Assembly: GCA_029959085.1 (NCBI GenBank)
Contig: JARWIR010000011.1
Location: forward strand, 7,131,840-7,195,839
Length of the DNA: 64,000 bases
Origin: Nemophila menziesii
Lineage: Eukaryota > Streptophyta > Magnoliopsida > Boraginales > Hydrophyllaceae
Direction of reading: 5' to 3'
The notes under the pieces are model-generated. The model was not told the DNA's origin. It saw only the letters and a list, made by a program, of their open reading frames with translations, and ran no database searches. Positions 34,756 to 46,070 of this stretch are shown here, in pieces (the first letter of the stretch is position 1; every line of letters begins with the position of its first letter). Both the position numbers and the translations under genes were made by a program.

Positions 34756-35275
34756 TTGTTCTTTTTTCCTTCTAAACCACACAAACAATCTAAATCATTT
34801 TACCTCATACATAGTGACATTTGGGGGCCATCAAGAGTAGTAAATAATATAACTGGTATTCGGTGGTTTATCACATTTATTGATGATCATACTCGTAATT
34901 GTTGGGTATATCTTTTGAAGAAGAAATCAGAAGCTGCTGTGATGTTTCAGAGGTTCTATGCGATGATAGAAACTCAATTTCATGCTAAAATTCAGGCCAT
35001 AAGAACTTATAATGGAAATGAGTACTTTAATTCTAATATTTGGGAAGTTTCTTATGGAAAAGGGTATTATTCATCAATCAACATGTGTTGACACACCCCA
35101 ACACAACGGTGTTTCCAAAGAAAGAATAGACATCACCTAAAGGTACCTCGGGCAATTATGTTTACTACGGGAGTTCTTAAAAAAATTGGGGAGACGCTAT
35201 TGTCACTACAGCCTATCTCATAAATTGTATGCCATCTCGGCTATGTCAGTTTAAGAAACCTCTTAATATTCTCTT
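34756..35275 (+). pseudogene. Copia integrase core remnant
   Basis: Open from 34,756 to 35,091 with LIHSDIWGPSRV (first catalytic Asp), WFITFIDDHTRNCWVYLLKKKS and IRTYNGNEYF, where the second catalytic Asp of the usual RTDNG is Tyr, so catalysis is lost. After a frameshift the reading resumes with DTPQHNGVSKERID near 35,093, the region of the third acidic residue, and runs to LNILL at 35,275, where a MITE interrupts it. It continues after 35,512 with DFYPHV. Confidence 0.75.
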
Positions 35276-35276
35276 A

Positions 35277-35509
35277 GGGGGTGTTTGTTTGTACTTAATG
35301 AGATCTAAATCTGGTTTATTAAGACACTAGATCAATCAGACTGTTTGTTTTTCCTAACCAATTCAGATCTGAATGGCTCTTAACTGGATTGTTTCATTAA
35401 GATTTTAAACTATGTCTGAATCATTCAGACACTATCTCTTAATATAATAAGATATGTTCAGCTGTTCATTCAGCATTTAGCACTTATTACTTAAAAAACA
35501 AATGACACC
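35277..35509. mobile_element. 233-bp MITE, Harbinger-type (TTA target duplication)
   Basis: Begins GGGGGTGTTTGTTTGTACTT and ends with the imperfect inverse (AAAAACAAATGACACC). TTA flanks both ends (35,274-35,276 and 35,510-35,512). Removing the insert with one TTA rejoins the copia integrase frame as NILL-DFYPHV, which confirms the boundaries. A 3-bp TTA duplication and a G-rich GTTTGTTT end fit PIF/Harbinger Tourist-like MITEs. Confidence 0.75.
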
Positions 35510-36215
35510 TTAGATTTCTACCCTCATGTCTAATTTTACAATTCTCTCGGACCTTTAGTGTATGGTTGTGTAGTATTTGTTCATATTCATAGTCATAATC
35601 GTAGCAAACTTGATCCTTGAGCCTGTAAATGCGTATTTCTTGGATATTCGTCCACTCGAAAAGGGTATAAGTGTTTGATCCTATAGCGAACCGCTTTTAT
35701 GTGAGTATGGATTTTACTTTTTTTGAAGATCCATAATTTTCCCCCAAAACTTTTCTTTAGGGGGAGAATCAAAATCAAGTGGATGAAGAAAGTTTTTTGA
35801 AAAAAATTGCTCTGCTACCAATGCCTTCTGACTCTTATCTAGAAACAATCACTCTATCCCAACATTATATTCCTAATGAAGAATTGTATCCTTAAATTGA
35901 AGTTATCGGGTCTACTAATGAAAAATCCAATGATAAAGAAAAAATAGATTTAAAACTGGAGAAAAACAAAGATTTACTTGTCAATAGAAGGAGACATAAA
36001 CGACAAGATGTGGAGCAACAACCACAACTAGAGAGTAGAGATTCAACCCTGACTATATAAAGTAACTCAGATTCTTCTTTATGTCAAAAGTCTTATGATT
36101 TTCAGGACCTTAATATTCCTATAGCTCATAGAAAAGGCATTAGATCTTGCACCAATCATAATACAAGGTTCCTTAGATCGTGAAAACTTTTCTTTTACAC
36201 ATGGTTAGTGTCAAC

Positions 36216-36890
36216 TATTCAAAAATATAGGATTTAAGTGTTCTTTTTCTAAAATAAAAAAGAGAAATACTCAATATATTTTTATAACTACAATTTGCAA
36301 TATACCAAAGGATTAATGATCAAATAAAAAACTAGATATTATAGAAATCGGATTTATTATGTAACGCGTCGTTTCATTCCTTTATTATAGAAGCAAAGTT
36401 CCCACTCTCATCTCTTGATTGTCTGGTTTAATGTTCATGTATCTCTTTAAATTTTGTTCAAGCTACTTAAATAAATTACTATTGTAAGATCAATAATTTT
36501 AGTTTTTAATTTCAATAAATAGTAAATTTTGAAACCTTATTAATTTTTTATCTTGTACCAAGTTGATCTAAACAAATTTTTTATAAACATGAATCTTTTT
36601 TACCTTAAAACCACTCAATTACAATTTAAAACTTCTGCAGCTCGGAGGTGGTCCAGATGAATAACTTTTACTTTATATACAAATAATATTTATTTGAAAA
36701 ATAATAATAACTCGTTAAAATACAACCGCATCTACACTTGTTTTTACTTATGATAGAAAAGTTGAGAGTATATTTGTTTTGCATGTTTGTTTAGCCGTAG
36801 GTCAGTTTTACAATTGAGTCGGATCATTAGGTAAGTTGTTGAAAACACTTTTGTATATTTTCTCAAATTAATATGACATATTTAAATGTT
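36216..36890 (+). repeat. Dispersed repeat P, plus copy
   Basis: Matches 11,320-11,634 and 14,310-14,620 directly and 18,335-19,300 in inverse orientation. It starts abruptly after the copia relic and runs to the CATATTTAAATG stretch near 36,885. Possibly the end of a larger DNA transposon, since exon-like sequence follows. Confidence 0.65.
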
Positions 36891-37500
36891 TGACAGATAC
36901 ATATTTGAGACCTTTCAAATTGTTTTTAATCCAAATAGAGTACCCAATGTACTTGAAAAACTTGTCATGAGATTTTAAGATAACTGCTACACTGATGCAA
37001 CAAGTAGGGTAAATATGAAATAATAGTTACTTTTAGTTTTTAGTAATGAGTATGTTTACTTGTTTTTAAATTTTTTTTATTAAATATAATTGCTTGCAGA
37101 CAGATTATTTGCAAAAAAATTCATCCAAGCTCAAAAGTATAGGCCACAAGGCGAGAATGATAGGTGATTTAACTACATTTAGCTTCCTTTTTTCTTATAT
37201 GAATAATAATTATCTTTTTACTCTAATTTTTTATATATAGGTTTTAACGAAGGGCCATCACAAGTTCACCCGAAAGAGAGCAAGTGTTAGCGCCTCTACA
37301 TGGCTCCAATCAAGCTGTAACGCTGAATGAGGGTTGTAGACAATACCAAGCATGCCGAACGGTTTCGGTTTTGCTCCTGGAAATTCATGGGGCACACAGG
37401 ATGACCAAACAAATAGTTTTGGCAACTCACAGTAGCATGGTTGTCATCAAGACTTTCAATTGGACCCACAACAGAAAAGGTTGAAAAGTGTTGTTTCGTC
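36891..37500 (+). other. Exon-like debris next to repeat P
   Basis: Separate higher-complexity pieces are bounded by splice-like signals: a piece near 36,893-37,010, a piece after TTGCTTGCAG at about 37,100 (reading DYLQKNSSKLKSIGHKARM), and a piece after TATATATAG at about 37,242 that reads EREQVLAPLHGSNQAVTLNE then, in another frame, PNGFGFAPGNSWGTQDDQ. Frameshifts break each. It could be a transposase or captured-gene remnant; family not recognised. Confidence 0.3.
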
Positions 37501-37888
37501 AAATCTATACAACTAATTTGTTTACTTTCATGTATATATGTTCCTCCAGCTCTCTTTGTTACTTCAACTTCATATATATATTAAGCTAATAATTGTATAT
37601 ACCCTCTTTAGACTCTAATTCTCATATAAAAGGAGATTGGCAAGAGGAGATCTATCAAAAGGTAATAACTTGTAAAAAACATATATACATACACTTATTT
37701 TCTATTACAAATTCTAATACATGAGTACATTAGAAAAATTTTAGCATAAAAAATGAATATTATATCTTAGCATATTATATCTTAGCATAAAAAATGAAGA
37801 AAAATTAGAAAAGAAACAAACACTCAATGCAGATCTTAAACTAAATAAACAAATATCAATACAATATCTAGCCAATTTCAATTCAAAG

Positions 37889-37908
37889 ATATATATATAT
37901 ATATATAT
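37889..37908. repeat. (AT)n microsatellite
   Basis: About ten uninterrupted AT dinucleotides. The surrounding 37,500-37,930 is AT-rich without other features. Confidence 0.9.
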
Positions 37909-37929
37909 AATCATTAAATATACATAGGG

Positions 37930-38950
37930 AGGTTAGCATTGTAAAACAAGAATGCTTCATTTACTTAATTTATAAAACAAAATTCATTTAATTAGAGTTC
38001 GATAAAACTAACTTAATAGAAATTTAAAACCTGGAAATGGGAAATCGCAAACGAACTTATTATGTATAAGAATCATAACTGTATAATGAATCAATTTTTA
38101 AAAAGTAAAATACTCATTACTCATTAAAAGAACAACAATGAAAAACATAAGTTATTTCTAATGGTCTGAGCGATTAAATCTTAGAATGCCTAATGACAAA
38201 ATAAAGATATAAAGTAATGCAATAATTTTAAGAAAATATATTAAATTTAACTTGTGTATGATATCTTGATTAAAATTTCATGATCATCTTTTAAGATTAG
38301 AGTTATTCTATAATATGATTGGCTAAAGACTGTTCACATGGAATCTTAAATAAAATATGGGCAAGAAAGAATTCAAAGAAGAGGAGATAAAGGCCACTTA
38401 GAAATAAAAAGAACAAAATAAATACTATAATAAAGGGTTTCAAACTATTGAGGAAACGAAAATTTAAGGTTTTAACAATAAAGAAGGAATAAATATGACA
38501 TTTTTTTCAACTAATATGACATGGCCCCTCCTCTTCCTCCTTCATAATAGTATGCTAACATTTGCACTTCCTAGAGTCTTAGAATATGTCATCGGTGTCC
38601 AGAATGGTCGAATAGTTTAGGTCTTCAATAATTTTGAGCTTTTCAATGATCCATTAAACAAATCTGTTGCTAGCACCATCCTAAAAAGAAACAAAAGCCT
38701 TGTGAATTAGGTGATTGTTAAAATTGTATTTCATAATCACATTTTTATATAATCTGATTGTCCATGAAATTATTTTATCATTGTTGTATGATTCGAGAAT
38801 TTGATGATGCTTAATATATAAATGGAGTTGATTTTTGACATTTACCTGTAACTTGGAGAGGAAATCCTGATGATATGTATTAAGGAGTCTTATTACATCC
38901 ATTTCACATAAAAGATGGATCAGACGTGCAATTAAACACTATTTTTTTCT
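37930..38950 (-). repeat. Inverted, diverged relative of unit R1 lacking the LINE
   Basis: Read on the minus strand it follows R1 from the first exon (about 8,900) through intron, second exon and the spacer string ATGTCATATTTATTCCTTCT, then skips 9,571 to about 10,600 and resumes with TTGAATTCTTTCTTGCCCAT and the region equivalent to 10,680-11,000. It therefore represents the unit before LINE insertion, or a relative without it. Confidence 0.65.
38570..38902 (-). pseudogene. Captured gene fragment, older copy with intron
   Basis: Minus strand: the first exon reads MDVIRLLNTYHQDFLSKLQ, then GTAAATG at 38,845; the intron 38,845-38,681 (165 bp) ends TTTCTTTTTAG; the second exon starts DGASNRFV and, after a stop, IIEKLKIIEDLNYSTILDTD. 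It aligns with the R1 fragment across both exons and both splice sites, with a better-kept frame in the first exon. Parent gene not recognised. Confidence 0.5.
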
Positions 38951-39214
38951 TCAATTAAGCGTCTTTTCAAATACAAACTCAAACTCAGCTTCTTCAAACA
39001 CATCTACATACCAACCTCTAATTGAATATTGTGCCACTTATCCCCTCAAGATTCTCTAAATTATATGTAAATGGTAAAAAATCAATTTTTCACTTTATGT
39101 TTGTTACGTTTGATAGATAAGCTAAAATGTTAGTTTGGGCCTAGACATTTATTGGTTTCCATTGTTTCTTCCACTATATGATAAGTTTCATGCTTCCTCA
39201 TACACACGAACATA

Positions 39215-40005
39215 CTAAATCTCATCGACGGTATAAATTCCATTAAAAGACTAAATCACATTAATTATTTAAATCCCATGACTGCCTAAATCTCATCAAA
39301 AGATTAAATTCCATCAACAGACTTAAACCCATCAACAGTATAAGTCTCATCAAATATTTAAATCTCATCAGCCTAGATCTCATCAACGGTTCATCCAATC
39401 ACCATTATAACTCCTATCTACATAAATCCTATCATAAAATAAATACCAAAAATCCAACCATTATTTGTCTAAATCATATCTAACTAAATCTCACAAAAGT
39501 CTAAATTCCATCAAATTTTCAAATATCACCAACATTCTAAATCCTATCAACTATATAAACTCTATCAACATTGTCTAAATCCAATCAACATTATTGATCC
39601 GTCAGACAGACGCTGGATTTAGACAATTGAGTAAATTTTGAATGTTGGTGGGATTTGGACAATTGATAGGATTTAGGTAGTTTATGAGATTTTGACAGTT
39701 GGTGTAATTTAGTCAGAATTTAGAAAAATGATGGGACTAAAACATCTGATGGGATTTACAAGCCATATGAGATTAATAATGGTTATGGAAGAATTTAGAA
39801 TAATGATGGATTTAAACAGTTGATCAGATTTAGAGAGATAATATACTCGATGGGATTTAGTCTTTTTATAGAATTTAAATAGTTGATGAAAATTAGATTG
39901 TTGATAGGATTTAGAATATTGATAGGGTTTGGACAGTTGATATGACTTATATAGTTGATGAGTTTAAGTATGTTGATAGGATTTTGACCATTGATGAAAT
40001 TTATT
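39215..40005. mobile_element. Foldback-type element with minisatellite arms, copy 1
   Basis: The left arm (39,215-39,600) consists of about 25 degenerate units near TAAATCCCATCAAC, roughly 15 bp each. The right arm (39,605-40,005) consists of the reverse complement (GTTGATGGGATTTA). The centre is a short non-repetitive stretch with CCGTCAGACAGACGCTGG. The whole could fold into an imperfect hairpin of nearly 400 bp per arm. Such arms recall foldback (FB-like) transposons. No transposase is present and the target duplication is not identifiable. Confidence 0.65.
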
Positions 40006-40257
40006 TGTACCATCTGCAACAGCCACAATCATGTTTATGATCGCAATAGGAGTTGTAACACTTAAGTTTGAAATAAAAGTCCCTGAAGAATTGTTACCCA
40101 AATTAGATGAACTAGACATTGAAATATATATGCTAGAAATATCTCTCGCTACTATAGTAGTAATATCAAACAAGTTATCAACACGCTTAATTTTTGAAAT
40201 TTGCAGTTTAGTCCATATAAAATAGTTACTTAAGAACACAAAGTAAGATATATACAT
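39964..40257 (-). pseudogene. Unrecognised ORF block beside the foldback element, copy 1
   Basis: A 97-codon minus frame, of which the part at 40,020-40,230 is conserved in copy 2 (45,075-45,290), where it has two stops. It contains LQISKIKRVDNLFDITTIVA and MSSSSNLGNNSSGTF, a Ser/Asn-rich segment of the kind found at copia Gag N-termini, followed by a hydrophobic stretch (TPIAIINMIVAVA). The last codons run into foldback repeats. Product unknown; probably a repeat-derived coding remnant. Confidence 0.3.
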
Positions 40258-40702
40258 TTAAAAATTTATTACAATTTTGTCATAGGATATAATTATGAAA
40301 TCATCAGCCATAAAATAAAAACATAATTTTATCTCGGATCTAGACCCCATTATTATTATTATAGGCGTGGAATTATGATTACTTCAAGAAAGATCTGCCT
40401 TTATCAAGTTGATAGCTATAAAACTGTATGAATACATATATTGAACCTGAATATAGGCAAAAGGAAATAAACACTAACAAAAATAAACAATCAAACTCCA
40501 AAAAAAGATATATTGAGATTACTCACACAAAAAGTCAAGAACACAAAATTATTAAGACAAAATTGTTAATTTTTGTTACAACGAATAACATTCAATATTG
40601 TTATTATACGAATTAACATTCAATATTGTATTCCCATTCATTAGCAACATACAGATGAATATCTACCAAAACTGCTGTAATAACGGCATTCCATGACCCA
40701 CC

Positions 40703-43700
40703 ATCTCTCTCAAGCATTAGTTAAATAGGGTTGCTACGTCGTTTAAGCATCTGTATTTATCATATGTTTCAATAACTATGTTTAGCAAGAAAACATGTGG
40801 TAGCATGTGAAATAAGACTAGGTGAGAGTTGAGCCTCAACAATGTCTTGGGATTGGGAGCATATTTGGAAAAGATGAGCGATGGAAAATAAACCGTGAAG
40901 GATGGATATGGCTTTCATCCAAATTGTTGTGGTTGAGAATTTTGATTTAGAGCTTTAACATCTGTGGGTTTTGACAGTTTGGGCCGGTAGGAGGTGGTGG
41001 TTTTGTAGTTGAGATTGATGGCCTAAATCATGATTTGAGATCTTTCAAATTTTAGGCTTGGAAGATATTGTAGTAGTATTTGATATGTAATAGAGAGGGT
41101 GAATAAATAATCTTTACCTATCTGATTAATTTATTATTCTTCGGGGCAAGTAAAATATTAATTTAATTTTTTGGGTCATGTACACTTTATAAATAAAAGA
41201 ATTATTTGAAAAAATTGATATTAAAATTTATTATATTATTTTAAAAAAAAATTGTTTCTTAAAATATAAATGTTATTTCTTAATTATCTTAATTAAATAA
41301 TAAAAAATTTAAAAAATTAATAAAATCTGAAATTACATATTTAAATACATAGTTAATGAAGGTAATATTTTTTAAGAGTGTCAAAAATTTTTACCGTTAA
41401 ATATATAAATTTTTTCTTGTTTAAAAAGAGTTTTGACAGAGACAAAACTACTTGGTAAATTCCCAATAGTGTATTGGTGATCCCAATAGTGTATTGGTGA
41501 TCATCTAATCAAATCTATTACATCTTCCTCAAGATCAAAAGAGCAAACTCGTGATGATAAGGTGTTGAGAAATATTACTAAAGAACTTAAGAGATATATA
41601 TATGGAGAAAATATTTTTTGTATATCTGGAACTAGTTTAGTATAATATAAATATTTTAATATATATACAATTTTAAAAAGTAAAAATTATAATTAGAGAT
41701 GTGGGTATTATATATTTATTAAATAAAAAATATACATTGCATATATTTTTTTAAAATGAAGATTTTAGTAGTACATAATTTTATAAATATAATTTTATTG
41801 GTAATAATTCCAAAAAAAAATCTTTTAATAAAAGGAAAAAAGAAAAAATGATATGTGTATTATCGTTTTATTCTAGGTGAACGTAATATATTAGGTTAAG
41901 AGGAATTCTATTCAAGAAATAAGTGTGTATTGGTGGGTATTATATCAAACAAATAGAACTTATGAGACACAAAAAATATAAAGATTGTGGTGCCTCAAAA
42001 AAACCTTATAAGAGATATAAGAAGGATGAGCTTACTTGCTATCATTATCATAGAAGTTGTATTCTCTACCCTAAATTCCCCAAACTTCTCAAAGAAAATC
42101 CAATGAAAGAATTAATGCAACATGGATTGATGATAACTCAAACCAAAGTGATGATAAAGATCATGTGCTCAACTATGTTTCTTTCATGGCTACTTAAAGA
42201 GTAAAAGAAGATGAGATAAAATCCAACTCTAAATTATGTTATCTCAAGATCAATTTGATGATGGTATTAAATTATTGTATGATTTTTTTACGTGATTACA
42301 AACACTTTCTTAAATCAAACAAAAAATAAAATATTTGAAAACTTTTTACAAATTTATTTAAGAAACAATGATGAGCTTGAGGATAATAACTCTATCTTTG
42401 TCAAATAAAATTCCTTTCATTTTGAAAATGAAAAGATCTAGAAGGAATTGTTTACAGTTTACACAAAGAAAAAAATATTATGATTTATTGTCGGGAAGCC
42501 AGGTTACTTGTCAAGAGAAGGGTGGTTTATGTTTTATCCCTTTGTTAATCTAAATTCCTCTAAAATCATTTTTGTGAGAGCGTCAAATATATTTTCATCT
42601 TCTAGATTTCCTTTTTCCAAATTTGATCTAAACACTCGTACCTATAGTAAATCTTATTATCACGATGTTCGTGGTTGTAAATATCATAAACAACTTGAAT
42701 ATGGTTCCATGATTTATATATGTAAATGGCCAAAATTAACTGTAAAGAGAAATGGCAAGACTAATCCCCATAAACCTAAAATAAATTGTAAAAGTACTGA
42801 GTATAAGTCCCATACTCAGTTAAAGTACTAAGTACGAGTACCATACACAAAGAAAAAAAATACTAAGTACAAGTCATTTGTGATATATTTTGTGGCTTTT
42901 TAATTTTATGTGGTAAAAAATTTATTTTTGTTATCAATAGTTATATCACGAATGAACTAAAGGATAATTCTACAACGGTGTAGCTATGATCACTACCATG
43001 TTGATTCAAGTACATACTGAAAGACGTGTTAGTCCTTCAGGAAATGCAGTTTCATTACCTCTAATGAATATTTCTTTCCAGAGAATACAATATTTAATCA
43101 AATTTAGTCCTACCATGTTCGTTTCGATATCCATTTAAGAAGGATTGAAAAATACAGCACCCACTACAAGAAATGCAATTTATCCATTACCGGGAATCAT
43201 CTTGAGCCATAAAACGTGATGTTATCAAGTCGAATATTGTCATCATAATATTTATTTACATTTTTAAATGATTACATTCATTTTTTGGGATTATAATTCT
43301 GATCACTTTAAGGAATAGTATTGAGTAAATGACACGTGAATTTTGATTTTTACATCAATAATTCATTATTTTCTTTAATTATGAGAAAAATAATATCATA
43401 TTATTTTGTAAATTTTTATTTTTGATATAGCTTCACGAGTATACTTGTGATATTATATAAGGAAACAAATATATGATTCACTCGGTAATTTTATATTTGT
43501 TAGTTCGAAGGAACTTCTTAGAAGTAGGAAGAATGTAAGAGGACTCTCGCTAAAGATAATACTTGGTGATCCAAGTAAAGGGCAAAGAACACATTCAACT
43601 CTTAATGATTTGTGTTTTCATTGTACTTTCTTGTCTAAATTCAAACCGAAGAATAACAAATAAGATTTACTTAATGATCATTTGGTAAATGCAATGCATG

Positions 43701-44020
43701 AAGAGTCATATCAATTTGAAAAAATAAATATTTAGAATCTTGTTGAAAAACCTATTGATAATACTATCATTGGAACATGATGGGTACTTTGTAAAAAGCT
43801 TGATTATTCAAATACCATAACTAGAAACAAACCTCGACTTTTTTCACAAGGGTATATCCAAGAGTAAGGTATTCATTTTGATGATACATTTTCTTCCGCA
43901 ACTAGATTAGAAACTACACGTATACTACTAAATTTTCCATATTACATGTATTTTAAACTATTTCAAATGTATGTAAAAAATTCCTTTGTAAGTTGTTTTA
44001 TTGATAAAGGTTTACGTTTG
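40703..44020 (+). mobile_element. SIRE-type Ty1/copia relic B
   Basis: Repeats 1-2,090 from its first base, with gag tail at 41,923-42,800: decayed knuckle CYHYHRS, then the acidic Asn/Asp-Glu-Leu segment. From 43,508 it carries an RT remnant (RGLSLKIILGDPSKG-like wording, then IIGT, stop, WVLCKKLD, and HFDDTFSSATRLE) like that at 4.2-4.7 kb. Protease and integrase are not recognisable. A perfect 9-bp hairpin (ACTGAGTAT...ATACTCAGT, 42,796-42,820) follows the gag tail. Confidence 0.6.
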
Positions 44021-44261
44021 ATCGATAAGCTTCACTTTCTATATGTCAGTCTTTGTTATCTGTATTTTTTATAAAATTCGATGTTTTTTAAATAATTAAA
44101 TATTATAAGTAATTTGGTTATTTATATAATTAATTAATTTATATTCCTCTCACTTTTTTCAAATGCAAAGATAAAATGGTAGTTTGAGCCTCAGACATTT
44201 ATTGGTTTCCATTGTTTGTTCCACTATATGATATGTTTCATGCTTTCACATACACACCAAC

Positions 44262-45075
44262 ATTCTAAGACGGTCTAAATCCAATTAAAAGTCTAAATCA
44301 CATTAAATGTTTAAATCCCATGTCTGCCTAAATCTCATTAAAAGATTAACTTCCATCAACATATTTAAATCCATCAATGATATAAGACTCATCAAATATC
44401 TAAATCCCATCAGCCTAAATCTCATCAACTATTCATCCAATCACCATTCTAACTCTTATCTAGATAAATCCAATCATAGACTAAATACCAAAAATTCCAT
44501 CATTATCTGTCTAAATCACATCTAACTAAATCTCACAAAAGTCTAAATTCCACAAACCTTCCACCATTATATGTCTAAATCACATCTAACTAAATCTCAC
44601 AAAAGTATAAGTTCCACAAACCTTCCAGATCTTACTAACATTCTAAACCCTATCAACTGTATAAACTCCATCAACATTGTCTAAATCCCATCAACATTAT
44701 TGATCCATAAGACGTGGAATTTCGAATGTTGGTGAGATTTGGACTATTGATGGAATTTGGGCAGTTGATGGGATTTAGGTAGTTGATGAGATTTCAGAAT
44801 TTAAACAAATGATGGGACTAAGACAGTTTGATGGGATTTTAATAATGTTTATGGAAGAATTTAGAATGATTATGGATTTAAACAGTTGAACAGATACAGA
44901 GAGATAATATACCCGATGGGATTTAGTCTTTTGATGAAATTTAGATAGCTGATGAAAATTAGATTGTTGATGGGATTTAGAATATTGATAGGGTTTGGAC
45001 AGTTGATAGGACTTATATAGTTGATGGGATTAAGTATGTTGATAGGATTTAGACAGTTGATGAAAATTATTTGTA
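44262..45075. mobile_element. Foldback-type element with minisatellite arms, copy 2
   Basis: Same structure as at 39.2-40.0 kb, with the switch point at about 44,700 (TTGATCCATAAGACGTGG). It lies at the equivalent place in the R2 duplicate, so it was copied by the segmental duplication, although unit numbers differ: a block of about 60 bp near 44,560-44,620 is duplicated only here. Confidence 0.65.
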
Positions 45076-46070
45076 TCATCTGCAGCAACCACAATCATGT
45101 TTATGATCGTAATAGGAGTTGTAACACTTAAGTCTGCAATAAGAGTCCCTTAAATATTGTTACCCAAATTAGATAAACTAGACATTGAAATATCTATGCT
45201 AGAAAAATCTCATGCTACTATAGTACTAATATCAAACAAGTTATCAACACGCTTAATTTTTGAAATTTGGAGTTTAGTCCATATAAAACAGTAACTTAAG
45301 AACACAAAGTAAGATATATACATTTAAAAATCAATTAGAATTTTGTCATATGATATAATTATGAAATCATCAGCCATAAAATATAAACATAATTTTATCT
45401 CGAATCTAGACCTCGTTATTATTATTGTAGGCGTGGAATTATGATTACTTCAAGAAATATCTTCCTTTATCAAGTTGATAGCTATAAAACTGTATTAATA
45501 CATATATTGAACCTGAATATAGGCAAAAGAAAATTACCACTAAAAAAAATAAACAATCAAACTCAAAACAAAGATATATTTAGAATACTCATACAGAAAG
45601 TCAAGAACACAAAAATATTAAGGCAAAATTATTAATTTTTGTTACACCGAATAATGTTTGTTGATGGGATTGATCCCATCTGACAGTTTTTCTCACAAAA
45701 TTAGCATCCGCTTCAATTTTTCGAAGTCAGGTTTCTTATAATTCAAAAAATTCTCAAATTGTTGAATTTATGCAAAGAAAGAAAAAAACCCAAGTTTAAG
45801 TCATGAAACTTCAATTACCCACTAATGTTAAGACAACGATTAACATTAAATTTTAAATAAAGCTGATTTAATGTTTGAATGTTTATGTAGATTAAAATTT
45901 CACTTATTTGTCTTAGATTGATGATTTGATGTTTTATATATTTTTATTCCTAGACATTAAGGCAAAATTGTATCATGTTAATTAACATTCAATATTGTTT
46001 ACCCATTCATTAGGAACATACAAAGGAATATCTACCAAACTGATGTTATAACTACATTCCATGACCCACC

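Larger units (their letters stand above)
34035..36190 (+). mobile_element. Ty1/copia relic of a second lineage (protease to pre-RT)
   Basis: Plus-strand internal fragment without LTRs. Order: Gag-tail-like frame (34,041-34,223), degraded protease entry (WIIDQITSAHM, where WIIDSGATSHM is usual), GAG-pre-integrase (LWNYRLGHPNF, about 34,640), integrase core (34,756-35,275, resuming after 35,512), then the Ser/Asn-rich linker before RT up to about 36,180. RT itself is absent: repeat P begins at 36,216. Several stops and frameshifts. The wording differs from both the SIRE-type relics and the minus-strand element, so it is a third copia lineage. Confidence 0.8.
39104..43507 (+). repeat. Large tandem duplication R2, copy 1
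   Basis: Collinear with 44,021-48,793: foldback element, an ORF-like block at 40,000-40,260, non-coding DNA, then the SIRE-type relic. Landmarks are TTTGATNGATAAGCT (39,110 and 44,026), CATTTATTGGTTTCCATTG, and CCATGACCCACCATCTCTCT (40,692 and 46,060). Moderate divergence suggests an older event than R1. 43,508-44,020 (copia RT piece) has no counterpart at the end of copy 2. Confidence 0.85.

Noticed and set aside
39215..40005. CRISPR array
   Set aside because: Repeats are short, degenerate, without spacers, and switch strand half-way; the window is plant nuclear DNA.
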